From NCBI GenBank assembly GCA_027351145.1, contig DAIEIZ010000069.1, positions 1-17,877 on the forward strand: a stretch of 17,877 bases of DNA. The letters run 5' to 3'. The position numbers were made by a program, and so were the translations under genes. How positions within the stretch are numbered: position 1 is the first letter of the stretch; each line of letters opens with the position of its first letter. Under the pieces are notes generated by a model. It was given only the letters and a program-made list of their open reading frames with translations. It was not told the DNA's origin and did no database searches. This DNA comes from Candidatus Moraniibacteriota bacterium (lineage in GTDB: Bacteria; Patescibacteriota; Minisyncoccia; Moranbacterales; UBA2206). Shown piece by piece: positions 6,946-12,679 of the stretch.

Positions 6946-7308
6946 ATGCCTGTCGCGTCTTTGGAGCAGATCTTATTGATGAAACGTTTTTCTAAAAATA
7001 ATCAAAAATCCTTTTCCGACTTAGTTTATGCAAAAACTAAGCTGGTTCCACGTGGGAAAGTGACAACCTGTAGTCAGATTGCGCGAGCGATTGGAAATCC
7101 GAAAGCCGCGCGCGCCGTGGGCAATGCGCTCAATCGCAATCCCTATGCGCCAGTTATTCCTTGTTATCGCGTGGTGCGAATTGATGGCAGGATCGGTGGT
7201 TTTGCTGGTGGCACAAAAGCTAAGGCTGGACTTTTGGCTAAAGAAGGAGTAAAAATAAGAGACGGGAAAGCGGTTGATTTTGAGGAGAAATTGTTTGTCC
7301 ATAGGTAA
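6946..7308 (+). CDS. O6-alkylguanine-DNA alkyltransferase homologue with altered active site
   Basis: A 120-aa protein matching the C-terminal DNA-binding and catalytic domain of Ogt/MGMT. These enzymes transfer an alkyl group from O6-alkylguanine in DNA to their own cysteine. The helix-turn-helix with arginine finger is conserved (GNPKAARAVGNALNRNP, R56). The catalytic motif normally reads PCHRV and here is IPCYRVV: C73 is kept, the His is Tyr (Y74). The tyrosine that helps flip the base (Y114 in human MGMT, motif VVSYQQLA) is cysteine here (VTTCSQIA, C42). The downstream LLAKEG glutamate is kept (E100). It is therefore not an ATL protein, which has Trp for Cys, but its repair activity is uncertain. 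The ATG at 6979 (MKRFSKNN) is an alternative start that better fits the domain border. rlmN follows after 8 bases. Confidence 0.85.
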   Translation: MPVASLEQILLMKRFSKNNQKSFSDLVYAKTKLVPRGKVTTCSQIARAIGNPKAARAVGNALNRNPYAPVIPCYRVVRIDGRIGGFAGGTKAKAGLLAKEGVKIRDGKAVDFEEKLFVHR

Positions 7309-7316
7309 TAAATCTT

Positions 7317-8396
7317 ATGCAACTCGAAAAATTAAAAAAAATTCTTGCTAACAATGGCGAACCGAAATTTCGTTTGAGCCAGATTCAAAAAGCCGTCTAT
7401 CAAGATGGTATTTCTGGTTTTTCGGAAATTTCAACTATTTCCAAAAACTTGCGTGAACATCTGGAAAAAGAAATGAAAATTCTATCTTTTGAGGTGGAAA
7501 AAGTTTTAGTGTCGAAGAATAAAAATTCTTTAAAAGCTCTTTTGAAATTAGTTGATGGAAACAAGATTGAATCAGTTCTGCTTTCGCCGATCAAGGATAA
7601 ATGGTCAGTCTGTGTTTCTTCACAAGTTGGCTGTCCCTTGAATTGTGGTTTTTGCGCGACAGGGAAAAGTGGCTTTCAGCGCAATCTAACTGCAGAAGAA
7701 ATCACAGATCAAGTTTTATTTTGGAAACAATACCTTAAAAAAAATCAAAATGCAAATTTCAAAGTGCAAAATGACAATGTAAAAAATAAAAATTACGATG
7801 TGAATAATATTGTATATATGGGCATGGGGGAGCCGTTTTTGAATTGGGCGGAGGTTAAAAAAAGTCTAAAGAATTTTGTTGATAAAGATTTATTTGCATT
7901 TGGTTCGCGCAGTATCTCGGTTTCAACGGCTGGAATCCCCGAGGGGATTAAAAACTTATCCGAAGAATTTCCGCAAATTAATTTGGCAATTTCTCTGCAT
8001 TTTGCAATTAATGAAAAAAGAAATCGGCATATGCCGATCAATCGAAAATATAATCTTGAAGAACTGAAAAAAACACTCAGGAATTATTTTTCCCGCACAA
8101 ACAGGCAAGTCTTTGTGGAATACGTGATGTTCGCTAGTATCAATGATAGCGAAGAAGACGCCTATGCACTTTCGACATATCTAAAATCGATTGGTAATCG
8201 CCAGCTAATTCACATCAATCTGATTACCTACAATGAAACCGGCAGGCAGTTCAAAGCGTCTTCCGGCAACAAAACACATCTGTTCAAGGACTATCTGGAA
8301 AAAGGCGGAATGAGTGTGACAATAAGAAAAAGCCTTGGGCAAGAAGTCCAAGGCGCTTGTGGACAGCTGGCTGGAGAGCGGGATGTGTTTGGATAA
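7317..8396 (+). CDS. rlmN: Dual-specificity RNA methyltransferase RlmN (radical SAM)
   Basis: A 359-aa RlmN, which makes 2-methyladenosine at A2503 of 23S rRNA and, in E. coli, at A37 of some tRNAs. The radical-SAM cysteines are C106, C110 and C113 (GCPLNCGFCATG, CX3CX2C). C348 (QGACGQLAG) is the methyl-carrying cysteine and C99 (VCVSSQ) matches E. coli C118. Conserved YMGMGEPFLN, SVSTAGIP and ISLH motifs are present. Residues ~141-164, between the helix after the cluster and YMGMGEP, form an Asn/Lys-rich insertion about ten residues longer than in E. coli; its DNA looks repeat-derived. It lies 8 bases after the alkyltransferase homologue and is probably co-transcribed with it. The ATG at 7317 gives the expected short N-terminal domain. 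Confidence 0.95.
   Translation: MQLEKLKKILANNGEPKFRLSQIQKAVYQDGISGFSEISTISKNLREHLEKEMKILSFEVEKVLVSKNKNSLKALLKLVDGNKIESVLLSPIKDKWSVCVSSQVGCPLNCGFCATGKSGFQRNLTAEEITDQVLFWKQYLKKNQNANFKVQNDNVKNKNYDVNNIVYMGMGEPFLNWAEVKKSLKNFVDKDLFAFGSRSISVSTAGIPEGIKNLSEEFPQINLAISLHFAINEKRNRHMPINRKYNLEELKKTLRNYFSRTNRQVFVEYVMFASINDSEEDAYALSTYLKSIGNRQLIHINLITYNETGRQFKASSGNKTHLFKDYLEKGGMSVTIRKSLGQEVQGACGQLAGERDVFG
7740..7800 (+). repeat. Repeat-like AT-rich insertion inside rlmN
   Basis: This stretch is built from near-repeats such as AAAATGCAAATTTC, AAAGTGCAAAATGACAATG and TAAAAAATAAAAATTA, unlike the flanking coding sequence. It encodes the Asn/Lys/Gln-rich extra loop of RlmN and keeps the frame. It resembles A-rich dispersed repeats found in Parcubacteria genomes, a similarity recalled and not verified. 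Confidence 0.45.
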
Positions 8397-8407
8397 AAAA
8401 TGGCATC

Positions 8408-8448
8408 AAAAAAAAAGACTGCCAGTTTCTTTTGAAAAAAAGGCAGTC
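8408..8448 (-). terminator. Terminator of the minus-strand orphan gene (possibly shared with rlmN)
   Basis: GACTGCC (8417-8423) pairs with GGCAGTC (8442-8448); the 18-nt interior contains a second small stem TTTC/GAAA. Read on the minus strand, the stem is followed by a run of nine T, a strong intrinsic terminator starting 10 bases past the TGA stop of the 8459-8728 gene. On the + strand no T-run follows, so it would stop rlmN transcription only poorly. Confidence 0.8.
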
Positions 8449-8458
8449 CGTACCACTT

Positions 8459-8728
8459 TCAGTCATAATTACAATACTCATCATAGAGCGCTTTATGTTC
8501 AGCCTCTATCTTCTTTAGTTTATTTAATAATTTTGGTTCTCTTGAGGAAAAAAGCGCCTCATAAGGACCAATTTTTGCCATTTTTGCGCCCACTTCCAAA
8601 AATGTTTTTAGGTAATTGCTGGTCCCGCCTTCCAAAAGCTTAAAAAGCTTTTGCGAAGCAACGGGATAATTAGGATTGGCGTATGCCGCCATAACCCTTT
8701 CCTTGAATTCATTTGAAAGTTTTCCCAT
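8459..8728 (-). CDS. Small helical protein of unknown function, single-gene unit
   Basis: An 89-aa protein I do not recognise. I choose the ATG at 8728 (MGKLSNEFKERV) over an in-frame ATG at 8746 because AAGGAG lies 6 bases before it. It is probably all-helical, Lys/Glu-rich, with no membrane segment, no signal peptide and one cysteine near the C-terminus (EYCNYD). It has a perfect TTGACA -35 with a TAAGAT -10 (8789-8817), a strong Shine-Dalgarno site, a TGA stop and its own terminator. Nearly every other gene here lacks a Shine-Dalgarno site and ends with TAA or TAG. It lies between convergent rlmN and co-oriented nudix, both transcribed from elsewhere. This autonomy suggests a separately and perhaps strongly expressed cytoplasmic protein, possibly acquired. 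Function unknown. Confidence 0.75.
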   Translation of the reverse strand: MGKLSNEFKERVMAAYANPNYPVASQKLFKLLEGGTSNYLKTFLEVGAKMAKIGPYEALFSSREPKLLNKLKKIEAEHKALYDEYCNYD

Positions 8729-8732
8729 ATAT

Positions 8733-8740
8733 CTCTCCTT
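8733..8740 (-). promoter_or_regulatory. Strong Shine-Dalgarno site that decides the start of the orphan gene
   Basis: Minus-strand AAAGGAG ends 6 bases before the ATG at 8728. It is the best Shine-Dalgarno match in the window and favours this start over the upstream in-frame ATG at 8746. Confidence 0.7.
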
Positions 8741-8788
8741 TGGCAATAATTGTTTTTTTAAATGAGCAGATGTTATTTTTAACTTCGC

Positions 8789-8817
8789 ATCTTAACATAA
8801 AAAAACTGACTTGTCAA
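8789..8817 (-). promoter_or_regulatory. Sigma70-type promoter of the orphan gene
   Basis: On the minus strand TTGACA (8812-8817) is followed by exactly 17 bases and TAAGAT (8789-8794). The expected start near 8782 gives a leader of about 54 nt before the ATG at 8728. Confidence 0.75.
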
Positions 8818-8877
8818 TAGAAAAGCCCCTGAGAAAAGTTGTCTTTTTGCGCATTCTTTTTGGATAAGTTTTTTATT

Positions 8878-9273
8878 CTATGCGAAGCCAAAATTCACAA
8901 GTGCTGGAAGGATATTTGGCGCTATATTTTCTAATTCCAATTCCTCAATTAATATCCATTTCCATTCGCGAGTGTCTATTCCCGGTCTTATTTCACCGGT
9001 TCGCCTGGCTAAATAATGGACTAAGATAATATCAACTAATCCATCCGCGGTCTCTTTCATTATATGCATGAGAAATGGTTTTTCGTCTGCGATCTCAATT
9101 TCAATCCCTAATTCTTCCTTGGCTTTTCTTTTGGCGGTTTCCCAAAGAGTTTCTCCTTCCAAAATTCTTCCTCCGCAAAACTTCCAAAAATTATCCTCCC
9201 CGTGAATATTAAGAAGAATTTTGTTATTTTCCACAATAACTGGACCAGATGCAATGATGATTTTTTGGTTCAT
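8878..9273 (-). CDS. NUDIX hydrolase
   Basis: A 131-aa single-domain NUDIX protein. The Nudix box spans residues 35-57: G35, E41, R49, then K-A-K-E53-E54-L-G56-I57. It departs from the GX5EX7REUXEEXGU consensus at one place, where the first Glu of REU is Lys (K50); the metal-binding E53/E54 are kept. Such enzymes hydrolyse nucleoside diphosphates linked to another moiety, such as oxidised dNTPs, Ap4A or NDP-sugars. The substrate cannot be told from the sequence. It lies 56 bases downstream of elp3 on the same strand without a clear terminator in between, so it may be the second gene of an elp3 operon. No Shine-Dalgarno site precedes the ATG. Both flanks are short and AT-rich. Confidence 0.88.
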   Translation of the reverse strand: MNQKIIIASGPVIVENNKILLNIHGEDNFWKFCGGRILEGETLWETAKRKAKEELGIEIEIADEKPFLMHIMKETADGLVDIILVHYLARRTGEIRPGIDTREWKWILIEELELENIAPNILPALVNFGFA

Positions 9274-9295
9274 GGGTTTTGTTAAAAATTGAAAA

Positions 9296-9328
9296 GTGTC
9301 ATTTTCGCCTACGCAGGAACGGCATTGG
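9296..9328. repeat. Possible relic of a CGCAGGAA-type dispersed repeat
   Basis: The elp3-nudix spacer contains GTCATTTTCGCCTACGCAGGAACGG, more GC-rich than its surroundings and reminiscent of palindromic intergenic repeats with a TTCCTGCG core. Only a degenerate half-palindrome is visible, so this is tentative. Confidence 0.25.
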
Positions 9329-9329
9329 G

Positions 9330-10919
9330 TTAAAGATATTTTATCATATAACTATTCTTCAGGCGATAGTCTGATTTTCGATAATATTCCCTTGCGCCGA
9401 TGCCGGAGATAACTGCGATTTTTTTAAGACCGAATTCGTCTCTCGCAATTTTTTCCGCCTCGGAGATTAGTTTTTTCCCTAAGCCAATATGCTGAGGGGA
9501 TCTGGGGTCTTTTTTATCAATCCCGGTCATTTTTCCATAAGTATGCACCTCGCGGATGATAGCGGAGTTTTTGAGGGCGGGAATTGCGACTTTTTGGTTT
9601 TCAAGTTCAAGTGGATTTATGCGTAGGCGCAGAAGGGCAAAAAGCTTTTTTGTATCTTTTGTTGTGTATTCCAAAAATATTTCTTTTCCGTCCGATGCGT
9701 CATAGTCTATGCGATTGAGAATGATATTTTCATTGGGTTTAAAATTTCCACCGACTTCTCGACAGCGAACACACTGACACCGGGATTTTTCAGCGATCAT
9801 TTGCCGCAAATTGGAAACGAGCGGTCCGGCGATAATTGATTCGGCGGGAACGTCACGCACCAGGCGCGCGATGCGGACATAGGGCGGGATGAGATTTTTT
9901 TTCACGCGCAGGATGAATTTTTCAAACTGCTTATCATCCAAGGCTTGATATTTTCCTTTTTTCCATACATTATAGAGCGCGCTATCGCGAAGAACGACAG
10001 TGGGATAGATTTTCAACATATCAGGCTGAAAATCCGGTGAAGAGAATAATTTTTTAAACATTCGATAATCTTTTTTAGCATCTGAGCCATAGAGGCCGGG
10101 CATAATATGATAGTTGATTTTGAAACCGGCGTTTTTGAGAAGTTTTGTGGCGCGGATTGTTTCTGCCACGGCGTGGCCACGATTATTTTTCGCAAGAACT
10201 TCATCGAAAATACTTTGCACGCCCAATTCTACTCGTGTGCAACCTAAATTGCGAAAATTTAGAATTTCCTTTTCGTCAATATAGTCCGGTCGAGTTTCCA
10301 GGGTTAATCCGATAATTCTACGTTTCGCCTTTTCATTCTTTTTTTGTTCTTTAATTAATATTTCTTTGTAGTTTTTTTCTTTTTTCTCTCCATATTCATT
10401 CACCGCTCGAAAACATTCCGCAATAAACCATTTTTGATATTTTTTGGGAAAATAGGAAAAAGTTCCGCCCATCACGATTAGTTCGATCTTATCGGTTTTG
10501 TGGCCATTCAGTTCCAGTGCGCGCAGGCGTTTTTGTACTTGGGCATAGGGATTAAACTTCACCGAAATCGCTCGCATGACAGCCGGTTCATTTTTGAGAT
10601 AGCTCTTGGGCATTTTAGCTTCACTGGGACAGTAGAGACATTTTCCCGGGCAAGGGTAGGCTTTGGTGAGAACGGCAACGACCGCGACGCCAGAATGCGT
10701 GCGACTTTTTTTGCTGATGAGGATTTTTTCAAAAAAAGGATTTTTTTTAATTTTTTTCTCCACAACTAATTTTTCATAGACTTCGCGTAAATCGGCGTTG
10801 GTTGGCACAGGAATTTTAAGAATCTTGGAGACATTTTTTTTGACACGCAAAAATTCGCCGGAAGTGGCGACGGGTTCTTTTATTGCACATTTTACAAATT
10901 CATCGTAGGATTGATTCAT
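9330..10919 (-). CDS. elp3: Elp3: tRNA U34 carboxymethyltransferase (radical SAM + acetyltransferase)
   Basis: A 529-aa stand-alone Elp3, which uses SAM radical chemistry and acetyl-CoA to make 5-carboxymethyluridine at wobble U34 of tRNAs. The radical-SAM domain has C90, C94, C97 (YPCPGKCLYCP) followed by MPKSYLKNEPAVMRAI and the highly conserved LIVMGGTFSYFP. GLTLETRPDYI (204-214) and RVELGVQS follow. A zinc-type CQCVRCREVG is at 381-390 and RLVRDVPAESIIAG precedes it. The GNAT/KAT domain is C-terminal: REVHTYG (456-462), the acetyl-CoA loop QHIGLGKKL (476-484) and AVISGIGAREYYRK. All core elements are present, so it should be active; bacterial and archaeal Elp3 need no other Elongator subunits. 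I use the ATG at 10919, which directly abuts the ATG of the divergent methyltransferase. The upstream extension to 10976 is antisense to that gene and not family-like. Confidence 0.95.
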   Translation of the reverse strand: MNQSYDEFVKCAIKEPVATSGEFLRVKKNVSKILKIPVPTNADLREVYEKLVVEKKIKKNPFFEKILISKKSRTHSGVAVVAVLTKAYPCPGKCLYCPSEAKMPKSYLKNEPAVMRAISVKFNPYAQVQKRLRALELNGHKTDKIELIVMGGTFSYFPKKYQKWFIAECFRAVNEYGEKKEKNYKEILIKEQKKNEKAKRRIIGLTLETRPDYIDEKEILNFRNLGCTRVELGVQSIFDEVLAKNNRGHAVAETIRATKLLKNAGFKINYHIMPGLYGSDAKKDYRMFKKLFSSPDFQPDMLKIYPTVVLRDSALYNVWKKGKYQALDDKQFEKFILRVKKNLIPPYVRIARLVRDVPAESIIAGPLVSNLRQMIAEKSRCQCVRCREVGGNFKPNENIILNRIDYDASDGKEIFLEYTTKDTKKLFALLRLRINPLELENQKVAIPALKNSAIIREVHTYGKMTGIDKKDPRSPQHIGLGKKLISEAEKIARDEFGLKKIAVISGIGAREYYRKSDYRLKNSYMIKYL

Positions 10920-10922
10920 ATG
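10917..10922. promoter_or_regulatory. CATATG: two divergent start codons with no gap
   Basis: The hexamer holds the elp3 ATG (complement of 10917-10919) and the methyltransferase ATG (10920-10922). All initiation signals of each gene must lie inside the other. Minus-strand TATTAT about 14 bases before the elp3 ATG is a candidate -10. For the methyltransferase, AGGA at 10907-10910 is a candidate Shine-Dalgarno site. Confidence 0.7.
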
Positions 10923-11630
10923 AAGCAGAAAATAATAAACAAAATTCTCAATGAAACTGAAGCTGGCTATGACCAAGTGGCGGAGAAGTTTTCCGATACC
11001 CGAAAAAACTTTTGGGGTGAGTTGGCTTTTATTGCTGATTATGTCGCAGACGGGGACAAAATTTTAGATTACGGTTGCGGCAATGGTCGTCTTTTGGAAA
11101 TTCTGAAAAACAAGAAAATTGATTATGTCGGAGTGGATGTTTCACAAAAACTGATTAATTTGGCGAAAGTTAAATATCCCGGACACGAGAGGTCTTTTTC
11201 TAAAATCTCGAGTCCTGCCAGTCTAGCATTTCCCGACAATTTTTTCAATAGAATTATTTCCGTGGCGGTTTTTCATCATTTTCCCGAAGAATATGCCAAG
11301 GAGATGGCGAAAGAGCTTTATCGCATAACGAAGCCTGGCGGAATCATTGTGATTACTGCCTGGAATCTTTGGCAGAAAAAAAGACGTAAAAATATTTTTA
11401 ATTTCTCAGCTATTTTGGGAAAGATTTTTCAAGTTGGGGCATATCGCGGATATGGTTTTTCTGATATTTTAGTACCGTTTCAAGACAATCAAAGCAATGT
11501 TTTCAATCGTTACCATCGGGTGTATACTAAAAAGAGTTTAGCGGAAGTTTTTCTGTCCGCTGGGTTTGAGATTGAAAAATGTTTTTTGGCGAATGAAGAA
11601 AATATTGTTTTGATCGCGATTAAGAAGTAG
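10920..11630 (+). CDS. Trm9/ALKBH8-like SAM-dependent tRNA methyltransferase
   Basis: A 236-aa class I methyltransferase. SAM motif I is ILDYGCGNGRLLE (48-60), acidic D73 ends strand 2 (VGVDVS), and post-motif elements are AVFHHFP (116-122) and TKPGGIIVITAWN (137-149). Beyond the generic fold, several segments resemble yeast Trm9 and the methyltransferase domain of ALKBH8: YDQVAEKFSDTR...W at 17-32 (Trm9 has YNEIAPHFSQTR..PW), the HH after motif IV, TAWNLWQ (Trm9 YCWALEQ) and NRYHRVYTKKSL at 196-207 (Trm9 RYYHLYREGEL). Those enzymes methylate cm5U34 to mcm5U34 and require Trm112, which is not visible here. Adjacency to elp3, which makes cm5U, supports the assignment. A general type-11 methyltransferase remains possible. 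The ATG at 10920 is preferred; an in-frame TTG at 10911 would add three residues. Confidence 0.8.
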   Translation: MKQKIINKILNETEAGYDQVAEKFSDTRKNFWGELAFIADYVADGDKILDYGCGNGRLLEILKNKKIDYVGVDVSQKLINLAKVKYPGHERSFSKISSPASLAFPDNFFNRIISVAVFHHFPEEYAKEMAKELYRITKPGGIIVITAWNLWQKKRRKNIFNFSAILGKIFQVGAYRGYGFSDILVPFQDNQSNVFNRYHRVYTKKSLAEVFLSAGFEIEKCFLANEENIVLIAIKK

Positions 11631-11704
11631 TCCACAAGCAACTTGCTAAAAAATATCCCACACACAGACAAATCGAATAGAATTATCTTTCAAGTGGATT
11701 GATT

Positions 11705-11710
11705 TATGAT
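11705..11710 (+). promoter_or_regulatory. Candidate -10 hexamer of ybeY
   Basis: TATGAT (5/6 to consensus) ends 5 bases before the ATG at 11716, which would place the start of transcription on the start codon. The -35 region is poor and the spacer AT-rich, so chance is possible. Confidence 0.3.
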
Positions 11711-11715
11711 ATATT

Positions 11716-12174
11716 ATGCGACTTAAACTAGAGATTAATAACACCGACAAAAGCCCGGTAAAAAGAGCTTTCATCAAAAAAGTTGTCCTGAAAACGCTTG
11801 AAAAGAGCGGTTATTTTGAGTTAGCGGAAAAGAGCCTGTCTTTGAGTTTTGCTTGGGTGACGGAAATGGAAATGCGCAGGATCAATAAGCTTTATCGTAA
11901 AAAAGATAAGGCAACGGATGTTTTGTCTTTTTGTGAATATGAGGACCCTTCTGAGCTGAAAAGATCTCTAGAAGCGGAGCTATTTCTAGGCGAATTGGTT
12001 TTGTGCTATAATTATATCAAGGAGTCCGTAGCAAATAGTACCCAGGAAACTGATATGCAAAAAGAACTGGCAAGAATTATTGCCCATGGTGTTTTGCATT
12101 TACTCGGTTTTTCTCATGGCAAAAAAATGTTCGTGATTCAGGATGCGGTGTCTGTTGAAGTCGGGGCGTGTTAG
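11716..12174 (+). CDS. ybeY: Endoribonuclease YbeY (rRNA maturation factor)
   Basis: A 152-aa single-strand-specific metal-dependent endoribonuclease involved in 16S rRNA 3' maturation and 70S quality control. The zinc-binding motif HGVLHLLGFSH (H124, H128, H134) is complete and matches the UPF0054 signature. The substrate-facing motif RKKDKATDVLSF (61-72) precedes it and FLGELVLC (90-97) follows, as in the family. Length is normal. There is no Shine-Dalgarno site. It lies 85 bases after the methyltransferase stop and 35 bases before the dgkA-like gene; ybeY next to dgkA is a conserved pair in many bacteria, which supports both calls. One to two cysteines near its C-terminus (VEVGAC) are not conserved. 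Confidence 0.95.
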   Translation: MRLKLEINNTDKSPVKRAFIKKVVLKTLEKSGYFELAEKSLSLSFAWVTEMEMRRINKLYRKKDKATDVLSFCEYEDPSELKRSLEAELFLGELVLCYNYIKESVANSTQETDMQKELARIIAHGVLHLLGFSHGKKMFVIQDAVSVEVGAC

Positions 12175-12209
12175 AGCTAATTGGAGTTTAATTTTTTTAT
12201 AACATATAA

Positions 12210-12581
12210 ATGGATCGGATTAAGCAGTTTTCCAAAAGTTTTACCTGCGCCTTTCGTGGACTGGGATATATTTTGAAAAACGAAAAAAATTTTCAAAATG
12301 AACTAGCCATTTCGCTTATAGTAATTATCTCTATGATTTATTTCCGCGTCACACGAATGGAAACAGTCGCATTGGTTATTGTAATTGTGGGGGTTTTGAT
12401 TATGGAACTGTTAAACACGGTTGTGGAAAGAGTGGTGGACATCCTGAAACCGAGAATTCATCCCTATGCACGCCTCATCAAGGATTTAATGGCGGCAGTT
12501 GTGTTGATTTCAGCAATCTTTGCGGCAATTATTGGTCTTATTATTTTTTTGCCATATATTTTCGCTTATTGGAATTTTTAG
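12210..12581 (+). CDS. dgkA: DgkA-type undecaprenol/diacylglycerol kinase
   Basis: A 123-aa integral membrane kinase of the DgkA family, which phosphorylates undecaprenol (Gram-positive type) or diacylglycerol at the cytoplasmic face. Three TM helices are visible (about residues 32-48, 52-70 and 94-117), following an N-terminal surface helix with the NEKNFQNEL motif (24-32). The active-site sequence is MELLNTVVERVVD (E66, N69, E73, D77) with H84 and KDLMAAVVL (91-99). The ybeY neighbour and the FtsA/FtsZ genes downstream suggest a cell-envelope role, so undecaprenol recycling is more likely, but substrate cannot be distinguished by sequence. A TATAAC at 12198-12203 lies 7 bases before the ATG and is a weak promoter candidate. 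Confidence 0.9.
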   Translation: MDRIKQFSKSFTCAFRGLGYILKNEKNFQNELAISLIVIISMIYFRVTRMETVALVIVIVGVLIMELLNTVVERVVDILKPRIHPYARLIKDLMAAVVLISAIFAAIIGLIIFLPYIFAYWNF

Positions 12582-12617
12582 TCTATTTCCATCATAAGCG
12601 CCACTGCATAGTGAAGA

Positions 12618-12646
12618 TTGTCGATTATTGTTAAATGTAATATAAT
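12618..12646 (+). promoter_or_regulatory. Promoter of ftsA
   Basis: TTGTCG (12618-12623, 4/6), a 17-base spacer and perfect TATAAT (12641-12646). The expected start near 12653 gives a leader of about 27 nt before the ATG at 12680. Confidence 0.65.
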
Positions 12647-12679
12647 TTAAAATGCAAGATAAAAAATAAAAATGAACGC

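Noticed and set aside
8335..8643. 102-codon + strand frame at the end of rlmN
   Set aside because: Overlaps the C-terminus of rlmN and runs antisense through the orphan gene and its terminator; composition is irregular.
10920..11630. DNA methyltransferase of a restriction-modification system
   Set aside because: No DPPY/NPPY-type catalytic motif and no restriction partner; the Trm9-like motifs and elp3 neighbour point to tRNA.
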